Part shown: positions 7,832-14,940 of the stretch, piece after piece
How positions within the stretch are numbered: position 1 is the first letter of the stretch
Layout: each line of letters opens with the position of its first letter
The notes under the pieces: model-generated
The model's input: only the letters and a program-made list of their open reading frames with translations
Databases searched by the model: none
What the model was told of the DNA's origin: nothing
Assembly: GCA_037178625.1 (NCBI GenBank)
Contig: CM074146.1
Span: forward strand, 1,550,001-1,614,000
Source of the DNA: Skeletonema tropicum
Lineage: Eukaryota > Bacillariophyta > Thalassiosirophyceae > Thalassiosirales > Thalassiosiraceae
Length of the DNA stretch: 64,000 nt
Direction: 5' to 3'
Translations under genes and position numbers: made by a program

Positions 7832-9405
7832 GAGTAGTATTGCTCGTGATCTAGTATTGCTCGTGATCTCATTCCTGGAAGGGCTCCATCCAACTTCTCT
7901 TCCATGTAGCTGTCACTTACATCTCTAACGAGTTTTGCAATTGTGTAGTAGTCTTTGTCCCAAGAGTCAAACTTATTGTTAGCAATTCGTGCCTCTAACG
8001 CCTCAAATCCGTTGTACTTTCCCATTAGAAACTTGATACTAGGAGGAAGCACAGGTTTGTTGTTAGCTAATGCCCACCGTACATTCCGCTCGATAATTGA
8101 TCTCGACTCCTTCTGAAGTGTTTTAATCCCTCTTGACTGCAGCCAAAGTATTAGACACAATCGCGGTTGTGCTTCAAGTGGAACCTTTTCAAAGTCAAGG
8201 CGGGCAAATGTTGGAAGCGGCTCACTTGTTGCAACAGTTGCATTATCAGCAGCAGAATAACAGGGGCCACGCTCCTCATCAACTGGCTTCCCAGTCAATG
8301 GTACGACATTGCGTACATGGTAAACGTCATCGTATTGATGCGGGGTGATGGCAGCATCTCTGTCGAAGGCGATTTGAAGATATGATTCTAAATCGTCAAC
8401 ACCTTCTGGCAATGGAGTCAATGGTACAACCGACACATTCCCGGTACTCTGACATTTCTGAAATACCGGTGCATGCAAGAGGTAACGGCGTGCTGCTTCG
8501 TAATCTGCCGCATAATTGTCGGGTGCTTTCTTATTTGTAGCCCCCAATGTCTTCACCCACTCCTCGCGGTCACTTGCTGCGGCTAGTTTATCAATCAATC
8601 CACCATCTTTCAGAACAGTCTTCTTTCCAACTAAGCGGATGTTTGGATGGTAATCATTACCTAGGAGCAGAGCGATGTCAACAATATTGTTGGGATGTTG
8701 TGCCAATTTAGACGATGTTTCTCGCTCAATGAATTCTTTCTTTTCGTAGATGCGTGAAAATAACTTTCCTGATTCTGTTTTCCATTTAGATAGAACCATC
8801 TCGCTGTTCAGGATAATCAGGTCGCCATCCTCTGTCGCAATTGCGTCAACAACACCGTCCATCTCCAGCTTCCTCATCTGTTGGTCTGCCTCAAATAAAG
8901 AGCCAACCATCCAGATGCCTTTACTTGCCATCCAAGAAATAACTGCTGCATGATCGGCTGCGGTAGGATGCGCCTTTTTCATTCTACTTGCAATTGCTTG
9001 TTCCACCTCTTCTTCTTCAAAGTTAAGGGGTGCAGCATCATCTTGCAGTTGCAACACATCACACAAAAACTTATCATACTCTTCCCCACCTTTGTTGCGA
9101 TCACCTTGCCTACGCAACTTCTCTCTATTCTTTATTGGCGGCGCTTTCCCGTCAAATACGTAGCAGGGTATTACTCCTGCATCAATCACCAGGTCGTGAA
9201 ACTCTTGCACGTAGTCTAATATATCCGGAGATGCATAAGTTGGTTTGTTTGTTGAAGTCAGTTTCGTCAGCTCCTTGCCGTTTACCTTGTTCAATATGAT
9301 TGCAGCATCGAAGGCAACTCTTTTCCCTTTCAAAATAGATAATGCTTGGTGTGGTTTGCTGCTAAAGCCACCCAAAGCATGCACCCAGAGGTGACGGACT
9401 GTCAT
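7828..9405 (-). CDS. XPG/Rad2 (FEN1-like) structure-specific nuclease, transposon-borne
   Basis: 525 residues from ATG 9405. N-terminal XPG block: RVAFDAAIILNK (Asp33), then PCYVFDGKAPP (Asp85). Internal XPG block: FEADQQM (Glu172, Asp174), ATEDGDLIIL (Asp193, Asp195), LLGNDYHPNI (Asp251). These seven acidic residues line up with the metal-binding residues of FEN1, in order and at close to the same spacing, so the active site appears intact. The helix-hairpin glycines after them are altered (RLVGKK in place of the usual GIGPK). Such enzymes cut flaps or branched DNA. In a transposon it might process ends or repair the gap after excision, which is inference. The last residues come from a 17-bp duplication that stops the frame early and detaches the SWIM segment. 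Academ-type transposons are known to encode an XPG domain, but as part of a different transposase. Confidence 0.82.
   Translation of the reverse strand: MTVRHLWVHALGGFSSKPHQALSILKGKRVAFDAAIILNKVNGKELTKLTSTNKPTYASPDILDYVQEFHDLVIDAGVIPCYVFDGKAPPIKNREKLRRQGDRNKGGEEYDKFLCDVLQLQDDAAPLNFEEEEVEQAIASRMKKAHPTAADHAAVISWMASKGIWMVGSLFEADQQMRKLEMDGVVDAIATEDGDLIILNSEMVLSKWKTESGKLFSRIYEKKEFIERETSSKLAQHPNNIVDIALLLGNDYHPNIRLVGKKTVLKDGGLIDKLAAASDREEWVKTLGATNKKAPDNYAADYEAARRYLLHAPVFQKCQSTGNVSVVPLTPLPEGVDDLESYLQIAFDRDAAITPHQYDDVYHVRNVVPLTGKPVDEERGPCYSAADNATVATSEPLPTFARLDFEKVPLEAQPRLCLILWLQSRGIKTLQKESRSIIERNVRWALANNKPVLPPSIKFLMGKYNGFEALEARIANNKFDSWDKDYYTIAKLVRDVSDSYMEEKLDGALPGMRSRAILDHEQYYS
7836..7869. repeat. 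17-bp perfect tandem duplication that breaks the nuclease-SWIM frame
   Basis: AGTATTGCTCGTGATCT occurs twice in a row (7836-7852, 7853-7869). Seventeen is not a multiple of three, so the second copy shifts the minus-strand frame and brings in the TGA at 7828-7830. With one copy the nuclease frame runs on into the SWIM frame. Confidence 0.9.
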
Positions 9406-9430
9406 CGGCGTGGAATAAATTAATTATCAC

Positions 9431-9696
9431 GCACCGTCAGCTTTATGACGATACGTAAATAAAACCGCTGCAAACGTAACAAATCGGCGGCCACCGTTGA
9501 ATTCTACGGAAAATTCTGTAGGGGACAGTATGTTATCAAGTTATTATGCGTTGTGTGTGCCCTATGGTATGGTTGGTAGTATGATACTACGGGAGGGCGG
9601 ATCTTTTGTGGCTACGGTGGTGGAGAGCAAAAAGTTGAGATCGTCGGAACCAAAAAAAAACGGGGGACAGGCTTTACGTAGGGATTCTCACGGTTC
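9431..9696 (-). repeat. Terminal inverted repeat, right (266 bp)
   Basis: Inverted partner of 6187-6472. Read from the outside it starts GAACCGTGAGAAT, then after a short divergent spacer GCCTGTCCCCCG. It differs from the left copy by scattered substitutions and a shorter outer spacer. Confidence 0.92.
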
Positions 9697-10808
9697 ATAC
9701 CCGATACCTTAGGAAGCGGGAAGGGGCGTCGCACTAGCGCTTTGTTAAGCTGGCGGAAGTCGGAGAGGAAGCGGACTGTGCCGTCTGACTTAGGAATAAT
9801 AAAAGATGGACTGAGCCAGTCTGCTTGTTGCACCTGCTCCAGAACTCCTATATCAATTAAGCGTTGAAGTTCTTTCATAATTGTTGCTTTGTGTATCTGT
9901 GGGACATCAAACGGTCTACCACGGAACGGTTTCACATCTGGCTTAAGCTCAAAATGGACTTCCTCACCCTTCCATTCACCGAGAGATCCGCTAAACATCT
10001 TCTCATGTTTCTTGAGTAAGTTGAGTAGTTGAAGTCTCTGCATTCGGGAGAGATGAGAGCAATTTTCATCGACGATCTTTTCTAGATCGGCGGCTTCATA
10101 CTTGGCATCCAAAATCTTGACGGCTCTGTCAGTCTCCTCTTTGGTTGACTGAGGCTCTAGGGCTTCATTATAGATGTTCATCAAGACGTTTTCATCTTTG
10201 AATTCGTCCTTGTTTTTCATAGGACGGGAGATGCCATCAATTTCAAGGACTTTCTCTTTGAAATGCATAGTAACTCCCCAAGCATGAAGGGTTTTAACAC
10301 CAATAATGGCGTCGTATTGAACGCTCCTCCTGTTGTGGATGCGTCTGATGTCAGCAGTACAAGACATAATCTTACTTTGAGAATACTCCGGAAGCAAGAA
10401 GGATAGTTCTGCGACTTCACCTGTGTTGAACTGGCCATTGGACGTAGTCCACACGTTTGGATGAGCTAGAGGTATAGGGTCAAAAGCCTTTACTTCTTCA
10501 TCGGGCAGAAAGATGATGTCATCATCTGCACCGGAGTCAAGTAATAAAACCAAGGGGCGTGAGTTACGGTTTCCCTTCTTGGTCAGGGACGCTGCGACAA
10601 CAACAGTCTTAAGTCCATTTCCCCTGATTACTTTTTGACGAAGCGATGCGTGCATGTCTTTTACACCGCTCCAATCGGGTATGACACCTTTAATCGGCGA
10701 ATGGTCAAGGTTATACAAATCGAAATCGATAGTATTAGGTTTCCTTCGTTTAACTGAACGTTCATAAGAATCAGATTCATTATTTACTTTTAAGTTACTA
10801 TTTTCCAT
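9697..10808 (-). CDS. pol: Pol polyprotein, 5' part: protease and N-terminal reverse transcriptase
   Basis: 370 residues of pol from ATG 10808 to the transposon insertion, in the codon after KVSG. LLLDSGADDDII is the active-site motif of a retroviral-type aspartic protease. Further on PFDVPQIHKATIMKE, WLSPSFIIPKSDGTVRF and DFRQLNKALVRRPFPLPK are conserved blocks of the fingers of gypsy reverse transcriptases. The frame is the same as gag: gag ends in TGA (10830-10832), seven sense codons follow, then this ATG. Pol could thus be made by stop-codon readthrough or by internal initiation. After 9697 the frame reads 28 spurious codons into the transposon end before a stop. With the 3' part, pol would be 1,204 residues long. 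Confidence 0.92.
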
Positions 10809-10832
10809 TCGAGTGTCGGACCCAATGATTCA
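10809..10832 (-). promoter_or_regulatory. Gag-pol junction: in-frame TGA, possible readthrough site
   Basis: Gag ends ...GAC TAT TGA and pol's first ATG is in the same frame 21 nt later with no further stop. LTR elements usually use a frameshift or a single fused frame; same-frame stops are used for readthrough in some retroviruses. No pseudoknot was identified by eye. Confidence 0.45.
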
Positions 10833-12482
10833 ATAGTCATCTCGACGGCGATAGCTACGGCTGCGTCGATGGTATTCAGGACTACGAGAGCGAGACCTAG
10901 AGCGAGAACGAGAGCGCTCACGTCGGTCATGCCTGTAATGATCACGACCACCACCACCAGAACGCATGTCTCTGAGTGCGGCTGCAATTTCGCTTTTGAT
11001 GAGGTCCTTCACAGATCCTTCTTCTTTTTCGTGATCGCGTAGTTGACGGTTTTCACCATCACGCCTCTTCTTTTGACCATTGACTTCGTAGTTGCGGCAT
11101 TGAACCGTAGGATGGGTAAACCAAGCTTTGACTCCATTCTTCTGACAGTAGCCACACCCACCGTCTTTGGGATTTTCAGGCGTAGGTTTAGTACTTGGAT
11201 TGCCACCACCACCACCTCCACCGCCACCTCCACCATTCTTCTTCTGGTTTCTAGGGTTGGGGTTGGAAGCTCCGTTCTTGGTAGACTTATCCTTTTCATT
11301 TGAAGCGCGTTGGGTCTTCTGCTGAACCAAGATGGCGTCAATGCGAGCGACCAAAGGCTCCAGCTCTGTTTCAAGTAGACGAGTTGGGGACGTCACTCGA
11401 AGAGAATCCCTAACCTCTCTGGGCATGCTGGACAAGACAATCTTGCACAGCTCCACTTCGTTGTAGGGAACGTTGGCACGTGGAATACTAGGGTTGTCCG
11501 CGTACTGTTCATCATCTTTGTAGGTGGTAAGGAGACGTAGATATTGATTGATTGCTGTGATCATCCCTACCCACTGCTTGCATGTGAATGCGCGATGGAA
11601 TTTAATGTTGGATTCCAAGTAGCTTCTGGTTGCTTCCGCGAGGCCGTAACCATGTTGCTCGACTAACAATAAATTAGCGCACTTGAGAATATCCTTAAGA
11701 GTTTTCAAACGAGGCCCTGTTTCTGTTTGAGTGCAGAGCATCGCTTTACGACACATCAAGTAGTCTGATGTTTCGTCTTTGTCATCGAAGACCGTCCCTG
11801 TGTAAGACATCAGAGGGATCATTATTTTGGAAGAGTCCATGGCGTCCTTGCAAAATGCATGGTTGACTGCCCTCCACTTCGTCACTTGGTACGGCGCACC
11901 CTGATTGAAGTAGTTGTCCATGATGACAGCGAATTTTTTATCGAAATGACCCATGAGCTTTCCAAGCATACCTCCTGCACGATCTGCATTATCGTTCAGA
12001 CAGTTCACATGATGGGCGATTTGCTTTTTATGCTGCGATAGTGTCTTTTTCAATTCGTCGATGTCCTTCTTAGCGAGAGGATCACCGGTGATACCGTTGA
12101 ATTTGTTTTCGATGTCGGCTTCTAGCTCGGACGCTTTTTGCTGATTGAAGATGAGTTGAGTCATGAGCTTCTTCTCGTGGTCGTCCCAACCAAGCTCGAA
12201 GATTAGACTTTCATATTCGATGAGTTTGAGTACCATGTAGGTGTGTTGTCCAACATTATGTGGAAGGGAATAGTACGTTACCGTAGTCTTGGCATGATTA
12301 GTTGATCCGCCATCGATAGTCCATTTCCGACCATTGGCAATCTTGGCAACTGGAAAGATGGGAAAGACGACTTTGTCTTTATCCTCGATGTATCCACGAG
12401 TTACCTGAGATTCTTTTGGCCGTTTGTCCTCGGTGAGAGTGTTGTAGGCCAAGTAAATTGATGCTAATTCATTTTGCGACAT
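10830..12482 (-). CDS. gag: Gag polyprotein of gypsy element B
   Basis: 550 residues from ATG 12482 to TGA 10830. It should assemble the particle and package RNA. Residues about 1-400 form a helical, mixed-charge region without a motif I recognise. A low-complexity linker of Lys/Asn and eleven glycines follows at about 415-430. Then CGYC...HPTVQC makes a zinc-knuckle-like C-x2-C-x10-H-x4-C, longer than the usual C-x2-C-x4-H-x4-C of Gag. The tail is rich in Arg-Ser dipeptides (RERSRSRSRSRSRSPEYH), like splicing-factor RS domains, and should be very basic and RNA-binding. The start is supported by the identical ATG in element A. Immediately upstream is the 114-bp leader and the 5' LTR; pol follows in the same frame. 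Confidence 0.88.
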   Translation of the reverse strand: MSQNELASIYLAYNTLTEDKRPKESQVTRGYIEDKDKVVFPIFPVAKIANGRKWTIDGGSTNHAKTTVTYYSLPHNVGQHTYMVLKLIEYESLIFELGWDDHEKKLMTQLIFNQQKASELEADIENKFNGITGDPLAKKDIDELKKTLSQHKKQIAHHVNCLNDNADRAGGMLGKLMGHFDKKFAVIMDNYFNQGAPYQVTKWRAVNHAFCKDAMDSSKIMIPLMSYTGTVFDDKDETSDYLMCRKAMLCTQTETGPRLKTLKDILKCANLLLVEQHGYGLAEATRSYLESNIKFHRAFTCKQWVGMITAINQYLRLLTTYKDDEQYADNPSIPRANVPYNEVELCKIVLSSMPREVRDSLRVTSPTRLLETELEPLVARIDAILVQQKTQRASNEKDKSTKNGASNPNPRNQKKNGGGGGGGGGGGNPSTKPTPENPKDGGCGYCQKNGVKAWFTHPTVQCRNYEVNGQKKRRDGENRQLRDHEKEEGSVKDLIKSEIAAALRDMRSGGGGRDHYRHDRRERSRSRSRSRSRSPEYHRRSRSYRRRDDY

Positions 12483-12596
12483 GATAATGATCAGTCCTTC
12501 TGGTATTTCACCAGGATGGAAAATTCTTCTCGTTTCGAGGTATCTGGTAGCTTTCTGCGGTGCTTGTCGACGAGAGCACTTGTTATTTTAAAATAA
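12483..12596 (-). other. 5' leader of element B with palindrome at the primer-binding position
   Basis: 114 bp between 5' LTR and gag. The 14 bp next to the LTR (12583-12596) form the perfect palindrome TTATTTTAAAATAA, also present in element A. No standard tRNA-complementary site starting TGG is visible directly after the LTR. Confidence 0.6.
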
Positions 12597-12935
12597 TGAC
12601 ACAGGCTAATAGATGTGTAATGACAACGACGATGAATACAGTATTAATTTACGTATTTGGAGTAGTTGTGAGCTCTTCGAAGGAGAGAGCTGCTGCTAGC
12701 GGTTGAGCTTGCTCATGGAAGATGAGGGGCTCAGAGCTACAGGACAGAATCGTACTAATTCCAAGACGTAGAACCTTAGTAACGATTCACGAGGCTGACT
12801 ACTTCCACGTAGTCAGAATCCAGAGCGGCATGCGTCAGGCAGAGAGATCTCGATAAGCGATAGCTTAGCGAGCACGTATCCGTATGGTCACAGATACATA
12901 CGTACCTAAAGGTAGTATGCTACTTGACTATTACA
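12597..12935 (-). repeat. LTR (5' LTR of element B), 339 bp
   Basis: Same sequence as the other two LTRs. It should hold the element's promoter on the minus strand; no clear TATA box was recognised. CTGGG at 12936-12940 is the right target duplication. Confidence 0.95.
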
Positions 12936-13296
12936 CTGGGTGATATTTTGCCGCACCGCAGGATCAGCTCCTGGGTGATATTTTGCCGCACCGCAGGATC
13001 CGCTCCTGGGTGATATTTTGCCGCACCGCAGGATCCGCTCCTGGGTGATATTTTGCCGCACCGCAGGATCAGCTCCTGGGTGATATTTTGCCGCACCGCA
13101 GGATCAGCTCCTGGGTGATATTTTGCCGCACCGCAGGATCAGCTCCTGGGTGATATTTTGCCGCACCGCAGGATCAGCTCCTGGGTGATATTTTGCCGCA
13201 CCGCAGGATCAGCTCCTGGGTGATATTTTGCCGCACCGCAGGATCAGCTCCTGGGTGATATTTTGCCGCACCGCAGGATCCGCTCCTGGGTGATAT
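12936..13296. repeat. 35-bp minisatellite, right part
   Basis: About ten units of the same 35-bp repeat as 2805-3042, cleaner and alternating between GGATCAGCTC and GGATCCGCTC subtypes. It begins with CTGGG, the target duplication of element B. Confidence 0.95.
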
Positions 13297-13902
13297 CTGT
13301 TTCCAGCTCCACGTCTAGTGGTGCCTATCCGTCAATAGTTAGTTTGGGCCAATTCCTTTTATGCAGACGGGGGCATTCCTCCCCAGCAGGGCCGATTTAT
13401 TTATCGCCAGCATTCCTCGGCGATGGTTGTTGATATCCCAGGTGTCCTTACTGGAGGGCCAATTATTATGCCGGCGTCCTCGGCAATTCATTATATCGAT
13501 ATCGAATCTCTTTCCTCCTTTCCTCCCGCATTCCTCGGCAAATTCTTATCGCTCCTCCCCCAGTCAAATATAACCTCAGTGAACTGGTTCCATTTCCTCA
13601 TACTTATTATGTCCGCGTTCCTCCCCGTCGGAGAATAGAATAAATATTGTCATCATTTTCTCCCCGTATTCTATTCTTTTCGAACGCTGCCATCGTAGAT
13701 ACAGCCGTGAGAATGGCTGTCTGATAAACCGATTCGTTTCTCACACTACGTTAATGATTACGTAATATACAGACTAATCAGTACTACTGCGATAACATCA
13801 ACTAATAATATAATTACATGGTAAGGATACATAACAAGGATAAAGATGGTGAGAAGTGAGTGATCGTCTAAGGGAATGAGACGTTCCGTGCTACACGAAA
13901 CG
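13297..13902. other. Intergenic, degenerate repeats, no gene seen
   Basis: No gene recognised. GCATTCCTC or GCGT(T)CCTC motifs recur at about 13371, 13410, 13473, 13541 and 13617, suggesting an old decayed minisatellite. The last part (13640-13860) is AT-rich. An imperfect hairpin (CGTTCCGTG / CACGAAACG, 13882-13902) lies right at the edge of the 3.48-kb tandem array. Confidence 0.5.
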
Positions 13903-13966
13903 GTGTGGTGATGCTACATCGCTCGGTGCTCGGTGCGTACCTGTGCTGCTGTGTTTCCATATTCCG

Positions 13967-14029
13967 TTTCTGCCCAAACTTGTCCCATTTCTGCCCAAAC
14001 TTGTCCCATTTCTGCCCAAACTTGTCCCA
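13967..14029 (-). repeat. 21-bp repeat x3, in a short minus-strand ORF
   Basis: TTTCTGCCCAAACTTGTCCCA repeated three times without spacers (13967, 13988, 14009), also in copies 2 and 3. On the minus strand it codes a heptapeptide repeat (KWDKFGQ) inside an ORF from ATG 14053 to 13868 (61 residues). There is no sign beyond the open frame that it is translated. Confidence 0.85.
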
Positions 14030-14162
14030 GGTTGATATCTCATGCATGCTCATGATGATTTAATTGTGTAAAAAGAGTGTAGAAGATACTCCACCACAAA
14101 GAATCACCACCCGCTAATTTTATTGTGTGGATGATTTGAAATTTTTTTTGTGGCATGTAGTG

Positions 14163-14200
14163 TTTTTTTGGCGCCAAGGCATAAAAATGTGGCGCCATCG
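14163..14200 (+). promoter_or_regulatory. Possible core promoter of the unit's ORF
   Basis: TTTGGCGCC (from 14167) and TGTGGCGCCA resemble E2F-type sites and flank an ATAAAAAT box (14181-14188), about 70 bp before the ATG at 14254. Present in all three copies. The call rests on motif resemblance alone. Confidence 0.3.
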
Positions 14201-14253
14201 GAGGGACAGCGGCATTTCACGATGGTGCACAGTTCCGCTAGCACTTCCGAACC

Positions 14254-14928
14254 ATGTCGACAGGTCAAACCACCCCTTCTGCTGGCCGCAACAGCAGGAG
14301 CGAGAGCGGCCGATTATCCCGACGTTCGAGAAGGGGAGAAGATACCACGCCTGCAAAGCTTTCAGTCCCCAAACATTTCTTCTTCAGCCGTGATGAGAGT
14401 CGTAATTGCTTCAATTTTCAATTAAAGCCAACAGTTAACGCACACAAGAGAGTCATCTGTGATGGCTGCCTTTATACTCTAAATAACGCTGGAGGCATCC
14501 TCACCCCTGACCTTATCAGCAGGACACGCGGGACCAACGTAAAAAAGAAATGTCAACGGCCTTGGGACCAGACATGGAAAGACCACCCTGATCGTGGAAA
14601 AGTGCAACGACACAATGATTTCATGGCTCTATTCGAAGATGAAACAACAATTATTACTCCAGTCTCGCATCCTGTCGATATGCGGTCATTAAGAGGTTCG
14701 CCGGCAAAGAAGAAAAAGAAAAGCAAAGCTACAAATAACAAGCAGTCGAAAGAAACAGAAGAGCAAGAAGAGACAGAAGTGGATCTTCTTCTGCCAAAGA
14801 GACTCAATCCGGGAAGCATTGTAATTTTCGACCACAATGGTCACCTTACCGATGATGCTGTTGCACTGTTCGAACAAAAATTAAAAACCTCGCGCAATGG
14901 TAAACTACCGCCGAATGATAACGATTAA
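14254..14928 (+). CDS. Hypothetical protein, part 1 of the unit's reading frame (copy 1)
   Basis: 224 residues from ATG 14254 to TAA 14928. The N-terminus is Ser/Arg-rich (NSRSESGR, SRRSRRGED). A possible metal-binding pair (VICDGCLYTL) sits near residue 70, followed by Lys/Arg and Glu-rich linkers (KKKKKSKATNNKQSKE). I do not recognise the family. The next ORF is in the same frame: TAA, four sense codons, then ATG 14941. Since the only break is this one stop, the two parts may be one protein read by suppression, one gene killed by a nonsense change before the unit was duplicated, or two proteins. All three copies have the same TAA. Copies 2 and 3 have the same product apart from one residue (Leu to Ser, RLSRR to RSSRR). 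Confidence 0.6.
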   Translation: MSTGQTTPSAGRNSRSESGRLSRRSRRGEDTTPAKLSVPKHFFFSRDESRNCFNFQLKPTVNAHKRVICDGCLYTLNNAGGILTPDLISRTRGTNVKKKCQRPWDQTWKDHPDRGKVQRHNDFMALFEDETTIITPVSHPVDMRSLRGSPAKKKKKSKATNNKQSKETEEQEETEVDLLLPKRLNPGSIVIFDHNGHLTDDAVALFEQKLKTSRNGKLPPNDND

Positions 14929-14940
14929 CGAGTTGCTGGA

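Larger units (their letters stand above)
6187..9696. mobile_element. DNA transposon (3.51 kb) with long terminal inverted repeats, possibly ISL2EU-like
   Basis: Long inverted repeats bound it (6187-6472 and 9431-9696), with an AT duplication outside. It contains two plus-strand frames from a transposase and, convergent to them, a nuclease/SWIM gene. An AT target duplication and a DDE protein of the DDE_Tnp_4 style recall ISL2EU elements, which as I remember pair a transposase with a YqaJ-type exonuclease. Here the accessory enzyme is an XPG/FEN1-type nuclease instead. Superfamily placement is inference. The transposase lacks its first catalytic Asp region and the nuclease gene is frameshifted, so this copy should need help to move. 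Confidence 0.88.
3043..12935 (-). mobile_element. Ty3/gypsy (Metaviridae) LTR retrotransposon copy B, carrying a nested DNA transposon
   Basis: Complete element on the minus strand: 5' LTR 12597-12935, leader, gag, pol, purine tract, 3' LTR 3043-3381. Domain order in pol is protease, reverse transcriptase, RNase H, integrase, which is the gypsy order. Without the nested 3.51-kb insertion the element would be about 6.4 kb. LTRs look identical and gag and the two pol halves are open, so the element was probably intact and young when the DNA transposon landed in pol. It inserted in a 35-bp minisatellite with a CTGGG duplication. Confidence 0.95.

Noticed and set aside
12936..13296. CRISPR-like array
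   Set aside because: The 35-bp units abut with no unique spacers. It is a minisatellite in eukaryotic sequence.
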